From Desulfopila aestuarii DSM 18488 (GTDB taxonomy: Bacteria; Desulfobacterota; Desulfobulbia; Desulfobulbales; Desulfocapsaceae): DNA of 64,000 nucleotides. The DNA is taken from NCBI GenBank assembly GCA_945863875.1, contig CAMBBS010000004.1:62001-126000 (forward strand). The letters run 5' to 3'. How positions within the stretch are numbered: position 1 is the stretch's first letter; each line of letters opens with the position of its first letter. Below, piece by piece: positions 59,783 through 64,000 of this stretch. A model generated the notes under the pieces. That model did not search any database, was not told where the DNA came from, and was given only the letters and a program-made list of their open reading frames with translations. A program made the position numbers and the translations under genes.

Positions 59783-60175
59783 TTACTTGACGGCAATGAC
59801 AGGACATTGTGCATCGAGGATTACTTTTTGCGCAGTTGAGCCAAAGAGGAGTTTTCCAACCCTGGATCTTCTTTTCACACCTATTACAACCGCATCAATG
59901 CCGTTTTCTTCAATAAATTGCACAAGGTCCTCCCCGGCAGCCAATCCTCTGACAAGAAGCTTCGTCGTACAAGGGATCCGATCTTTTTCAAAAACCGATC
60001 GGGCGCTTGCCAAATTTTCTTCAGCTTTTAAAAAGACCTCTTTCGGCACTTCAGGGCCTCCCGTCATAGAGGTCACGACAAAAACTTCCGCGACGAATGC
60101 CTTGGCCTGTTGCAACGCAACCTGCAATGCTTCCTTGGCGACATTTGATCCGTCATAACCAACAAGTATCTTCAT
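59783..60175 (-). CDS. Universal stress protein
   Basis: ILVGYDGSNVAKEAL; AVVIGVKRRSRVGKLLFGSTAQKVILDAQCPVIAV. Confidence 0.92.
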   Translation of the reverse strand: MKILVGYDGSNVAKEALQVALQQAKAFVAEVFVVTSMTGGPEVPKEVFLKAEENLASARSVFEKDRIPCTTKLLVRGLAAGEDLVQFIEENGIDAVVIGVKRRSRVGKLLFGSTAQKVILDAQCPVIAVK

Positions 60176-60412
60176 TATAGACTCTCCCGTGGTAACCGCG
60201 CTATCTCAATAAAATATAAATTCAAGTTGTTGCGCATGTATCTTGTCATGGTCTGGATTCTTTTATGCATTATTTACTAAAATAATACGTTCAGCACCAG
60301 TGAATTGAGCGGGTAGTGCCTGATGCTTTCTCGAATAGCTGTCAAGCTCAATAAAAATCCAGAAGTGTTACGAACAATAAGACGCGTTGGTGGTTGAGGG
60401 TAAAGGGAGATC

Positions 60413-60667
60413 TTATCCGCCACCGATGGCGGGGAGGAGGAGAAGCCTTCGTGTATTGTCCAGTGCGGTGTCAAAGCTGATAAATTTGCCGTCGGCAAAA
60501 GCCATCTGCACCAGTTCCGCATTGATGCCCAGGCGTCGAATAACATCGAGAACCGTATCCCCGGAGGTGATGGTGAGCATCCCCTGAGGTGGTTCGTATT
60601 TGCCGAGGGCGGCCATCAATTGAATGTGTATCGTCTGCTGTGAGGTTCCGTATATTTCCATCTGCAT
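60413..60667 (-). CDS. MoaD/ThiS-like ubiquitin-fold protein
   Basis: 84 aa, beta-grasp-like, C-terminus LLLLPAIGGG with terminal Gly-Gly. Confidence 0.65.
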   Translation of the reverse strand: MQMEIYGTSQQTIHIQLMAALGKYEPPQGMLTITSGDTVLDVIRRLGINAELVQMAFADGKFISFDTALDNTRRLLLLPAIGGG

Positions 60668-60749
60668 TTTGGAGCAATATCGTATTTTCCAAAGGTTCAG
60701 GCGGAGCCGCTGTGGGTTTTTTATGTTTTGCCAAACGAAAAGAGCGGAA

Positions 60750-61568
60750 TCAAGCGGCTACACGTTTTTCCACGAACCGTTTGACATAGTCGTTTGCCGG
60801 ACGTTGCAGGATATCTTCCGGCGTGCCGACCTGAACCAGGGAACCGTCCCAGAGGATAGCTATCTGGTTGCCGATACGCAGCGCCTCGTCCAGATCGTGG
60901 GTAATGAAAACGATGGTTTTGTGCAGGCGTTCTTCCAGGTCCAGTAACTGTTCCTGCATTTCGCCACGAATGAGTGGGTCGAGGGCACTGAAGGCTTCAT
61001 CCATAAGAATGATATCAGTATCGGCGGTAAGAGCACGAGCGAGGCCGACCCGCTGGCGCATACCGCCGGACAGCTGATCCGGATAATATTTGGCATAGTC
61101 CGTCAGACCGACAAGTTTCAGCGACTCCATGGCACGCTGCCGCGCTGTGGATTTTTTTTCTCCACGGGTCAGCAGGGCAAAGGCCGAATTGTCGAGAACC
61201 GTCCAGTGCGGAAGCAGGCCGAAACTTTGGAACACCATGCTGATTTTGTGGCGTCTCAGGTCTCGCAGCTCGGTCTCGTTAAAAGCGAGGATGTTTTTAT
61301 CGTCGATCAGGATTTCCCCACGAGTTGGATCAATCAACCTGTTGATATGGCGGACCAGAGTTGATTTTCCTGATCCGGACAACCCCATGATAACAAAGAT
61401 CTTTCCTTCCGGAATTTCCAGAGAAATATTATTTAATCCAACGTTGCAGCCGGTCTGGGCGAGTATTTCCGCCTTGCTTTTCTCTTGTTTGAGCAGGTCG
61501 AGAGCGGCGGCGGTATGTATCCCGAAGATTTTGTAGATGTTACGGACCGAAATATTCGAAGTGCTCAT
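60750..61568 (-). CDS. proV: Glycine betaine/proline ABC transporter ATP-binding protein
   Basis: GLSGSGKSTLVRHINRLIDPTRGEI; LSGGMRQRVGLARAL; MDEAFSALDPLIR. Confidence 0.93.
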   Translation of the reverse strand: MSTSNISVRNIYKIFGIHTAAALDLLKQEKSKAEILAQTGCNVGLNNISLEIPEGKIFVIMGLSGSGKSTLVRHINRLIDPTRGEILIDDKNILAFNETELRDLRRHKISMVFQSFGLLPHWTVLDNSAFALLTRGEKKSTARQRAMESLKLVGLTDYAKYYPDQLSGGMRQRVGLARALTADTDIILMDEAFSALDPLIRGEMQEQLLDLEERLHKTIVFITHDLDEALRIGNQIAILWDGSLVQVGTPEDILQRPANDYVKRFVEKRVAA

Positions 61569-62476
61569 TAGGCCTGGCTCCCCTGGTTGATTTGCGCCCG
61601 TTGCCGTCGATTCATGCCATAGGCCTGAGTGACTCGGTCGATTAAGATTGCCAGGATGACGACGGCAATTCCGGCATGTGCTCCCTTGCCGAAGTCGAGA
61701 TTGGTGAGGCCGTGGAGAATGTCCTCACCCAGTCCACGGGCTCCGATCATTGATGCCACGACAACCATTGCCAATGCCAACATTGTCGTCTGGTTGATAC
61801 CGGCCATAATGCTTGGCCGAGCGAGCGGAAGCTGTACCCATATCAGTAATTGCCAGCGGGTGGTGCCGAATGACCATGCGGCTTCCCGCGCTTCTTCGTC
61901 AACCTGGTTTATTCCCAACTCCGTCAAACGAATCAGCGGTGGCAAGGCATAAATGACGGTGGCCATCACTGCCGGAACCTTGCCGATACTGAACAGCATG
62001 ACGGCAGGGAGCATGTAGACGAACATCGGGAAGGTCTGCATCACATCGAGTACCGGTAGGAGGAGCCGCGACAGCCATTTGGTGCGAGCCATGAGAATAC
62101 CGATCGGTACGCCGATAACGAGACAGATGATGATTGACACCAGCATGATATTAAGTGTCTGTATGGTTTTTTCCCACAGGCCCAGGCAGCCGATGAAATA
62201 AAGGGCAAAAACAAAGGTGACGCTGAGCCCAGGGCGACGCAGAGCGTGATAACTGGTCAAGCCGACAAGAATGAGGATGATCCAGGGGGGAATTGATTGC
62301 AGGAAATGTTCGAGTGGCACAAGCAAATACTGCAGCATAATTTCAGAAACCCGATGCAGCTGATCACCATAATTGGTGACGATGGAATCGATGCCGAGAT
62401 TCAGTTCATTAGCAAAGCTGATTGGAATAAAGAACTCAGACGCCATGTATTTCTCCAGCTGGAGAGCACAATGCAC
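61568..62476 (-). CDS. proW: Glycine betaine/proline ABC transporter permease
   Basis: GVPIGILMART; DVMQTFPMFVYMLPAVMLFSIGKVPAVMATVIYALPPLIRLTELGI. Confidence 0.92.
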   Translation of the reverse strand: MHCALQLEKYMASEFFIPISFANELNLGIDSIVTNYGDQLHRVSEIMLQYLLVPLEHFLQSIPPWIILILVGLTSYHALRRPGLSVTFVFALYFIGCLGLWEKTIQTLNIMLVSIIICLVIGVPIGILMARTKWLSRLLLPVLDVMQTFPMFVYMLPAVMLFSIGKVPAVMATVIYALPPLIRLTELGINQVDEEAREAAWSFGTTRWQLLIWVQLPLARPSIMAGINQTTMLALAMVVVASMIGARGLGEDILHGLTNLDFGKGAHAGIAVVILAILIDRVTQAYGMNRRQRAQINQGSQA

Positions 62477-62594
62477 AATGGTTCAGGTTGAGCAAAGTGC
62501 CCTCGCATTGTTCTTTCGTAAACAATGCAGTTATTCTGGCCAGTCTGTTTGTATCAGTCAAACAGACTGGCAGGGACAATACCAATAAACACTG

Positions 62595-63623
62595 TTACAG
62601 CTTTGCTTCCACTTTGGCGGCGATGTCGGCCGGCAGCCATTGTTGCCATAAAGCTTTGTTTTTGGCCATAAATTCGCTAGCCGCAACCGAGCCGCCGATC
62701 TTACGTTCGCCCATTTCCGTGATGGTTTTGTTGACGATCTCCCCAGGTATCGAATATTTTTTAAAAAATTCGACGAGTTCAGGAGCCTCTTTGATCAAAG
62801 GAGTGGACATGCCGACATAGAGTTTAAAAGAGGGGGTTGCGGTGCCGCAGACATCGTCGGTTGTGGTGTTCTGCACGGTCTTCCAGCATTTTTCGGTAAA
62901 AGCCGGCTCTTCAAGTTGGATGAAATTGTATTTGCCCATCAGGCCGGCCGGAGACCAGTAATAAAAAAGTACCGGTTTTCCGCGTTTGTAGGCCGACGAG
63001 ATCGTGGCGTCAAGAGCACCACCGGTACCTGGACGGAAATTGGTGTAATTTTCCGCCATCTTATACGCTTTAAATTTCTGGTTGTTGATTCGCTCGCAGT
63101 CCCAGCCTGTGGGGCAGTTCAGGAAACGGCCCTTGCTCGGATCTTCGTCGTCTTTGAACAGTTCCTTGTACTTTGGCAGGTCGGCAACTGATTTCAAGTC
63201 TGGAGCCATTGGCTTGATGCCTCTTGCTTCATCACCTTTCACCACATAATCCGGCACGAACCAGCCTTCGACGGTACCGCCCTGTAATATATTGCCGATC
63301 AGATCAATTTTTCCAGTCTCTCTGCCTTTTTTTATCACATCGGTACGATCCCATTGTTCCATCCAGATCTGGAGATCGTTGGAAACAAGTGCCGACTCGG
63401 TCACGGCAGTGCTGCCGGTGATGGTTTCCGTTTTACAGTCATAACCCTTTTCGAGAATGACGCGGGCTATTTCGGTAAAGAACTGAGCACTTTCCCAAGT
63501 TACCTCGGCGAATTTAATGGGTTTTCCCGAGGCACACCATTGAGGGGCCGCCTGTGCAGTCATCGAACCCAGAGACATGGCGATGGCCAGGCCGGACATG
63601 AATACCTTTTGTTTCAATTTCAT
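62595..63623 (-). CDS. proX: Glycine betaine/proline ABC transporter substrate-binding protein
   Basis: Signal peptide; KPIKFAEVTWESAQFFTEIARVILEKGYDCKTETITGST; adjacent to proV/proW. Confidence 0.9.
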   Translation of the reverse strand: MKLKQKVFMSGLAIAMSLGSMTAQAAPQWCASGKPIKFAEVTWESAQFFTEIARVILEKGYDCKTETITGSTAVTESALVSNDLQIWMEQWDRTDVIKKGRETGKIDLIGNILQGGTVEGWFVPDYVVKGDEARGIKPMAPDLKSVADLPKYKELFKDDEDPSKGRFLNCPTGWDCERINNQKFKAYKMAENYTNFRPGTGGALDATISSAYKRGKPVLFYYWSPAGLMGKYNFIQLEEPAFTEKCWKTVQNTTTDDVCGTATPSFKLYVGMSTPLIKEAPELVEFFKKYSIPGEIVNKTITEMGERKIGGSVAASEFMAKNKALWQQWLPADIAAKVEAKL

Positions 63624-64000
63624 GATGTTCTCCTGTGGATTATTGTTGTGTTATCTCAGCTGAATGTTGATATTCAACCAACCTGTTTTACAGAACAAAA
63701 AATCAAAAGCCGAAATGAGCCTGCCCGGCCTGGAAAGATTCAACGATTATACTGATCCAGTATTCTCTCGCGCTTTTTCCACGCAATTGCAGGAAAGTGC
63801 ATGCCTGATGGCGATACAAGTCATTTAGCATATCTGTTTTTTTAACGCCGCTGAATCTTTTGCGGGTCTTCCATGTAAAGAACGCATGGAAACCTTCTCT
63901 GTTGAGAAGTATTCGCCGGCCTGGCCATATTGCATATTGCCAGGCGAGCTTCTTCAGGCAAGAGGGGAAAACAATCCGGGATAGAAATGGGGGGCGGAAA

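Noticed and set aside
1-64000. CRISPR arrays, rRNA and tRNA genes
   Set aside because: No regularly spaced direct repeats, rRNA blocks or tRNA cloverleaf/T-loop signatures seen by eye; a tRNAscan-SE/CRISPR finder run would be decisive.

Overview
This 64 kb bacterial window has gene content typical of Desulfobacterota; I do not assign a taxon. (1) 0-5.1 kb: the 3' part of an HNH-containing IscB element cut by the window edge, two small lipoproteins, then a mobile-element graveyard. The graveyard holds a solo attC-like integron site, a frameshifted transposase, a frameshifted CHC2/Toprim primase and an orphan group II intron D5-D6. (2) 5.7-18.7 kb: a contractile injection system (CIS/eCIS-like) cluster with sheath, tube, Pvc16-like DUF4255 protein, AAA+ ATPase, LysM/gpX, gpD hub, gpV spike, gp25 and gpJ. 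Two nearly identical ISC/IscB elements interrupt or terminate it. Both keep a full-length omega-RNA (HEARO)-like leader, but their IscB ORFs have lost the HNH domain, the RuvC-II segment and the bridge helix. (3) 19.8-27.1 kb: a hyfBCEFGI-like membrane complex whose large subunit lacks the NiFe cysteine ligands (Ehr-type). (4) 27.4-38.6 kb: monoheme cytochrome c, SpoIIE-type phosphatase, MFS transporter, NtrC-type regulator, TauE/SafE permease, a PEP-synthase-like protein without the usual C-terminal barrel, and a dual-specificity phosphatase/YkgJ fusion. (5) 39.5-54.8 kb: a long minus-strand signalling array (several kinases, receiver proteins and a sigma-54 activator) around a molybdopterin oxidoreductase/ferredoxin pair and a DASS transporter. 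(6) 55-63.6 kb: OmpA lipoprotein, AsmA, ProB, Usp, a MoaD/ThiS-like protein and a ProVWX glycine-betaine ABC transporter. The most unusual signals are the dead IscB/omega-RNA elements in the CIS locus and a 49-nt repeat shared by the 3' ends of two unrelated genes.
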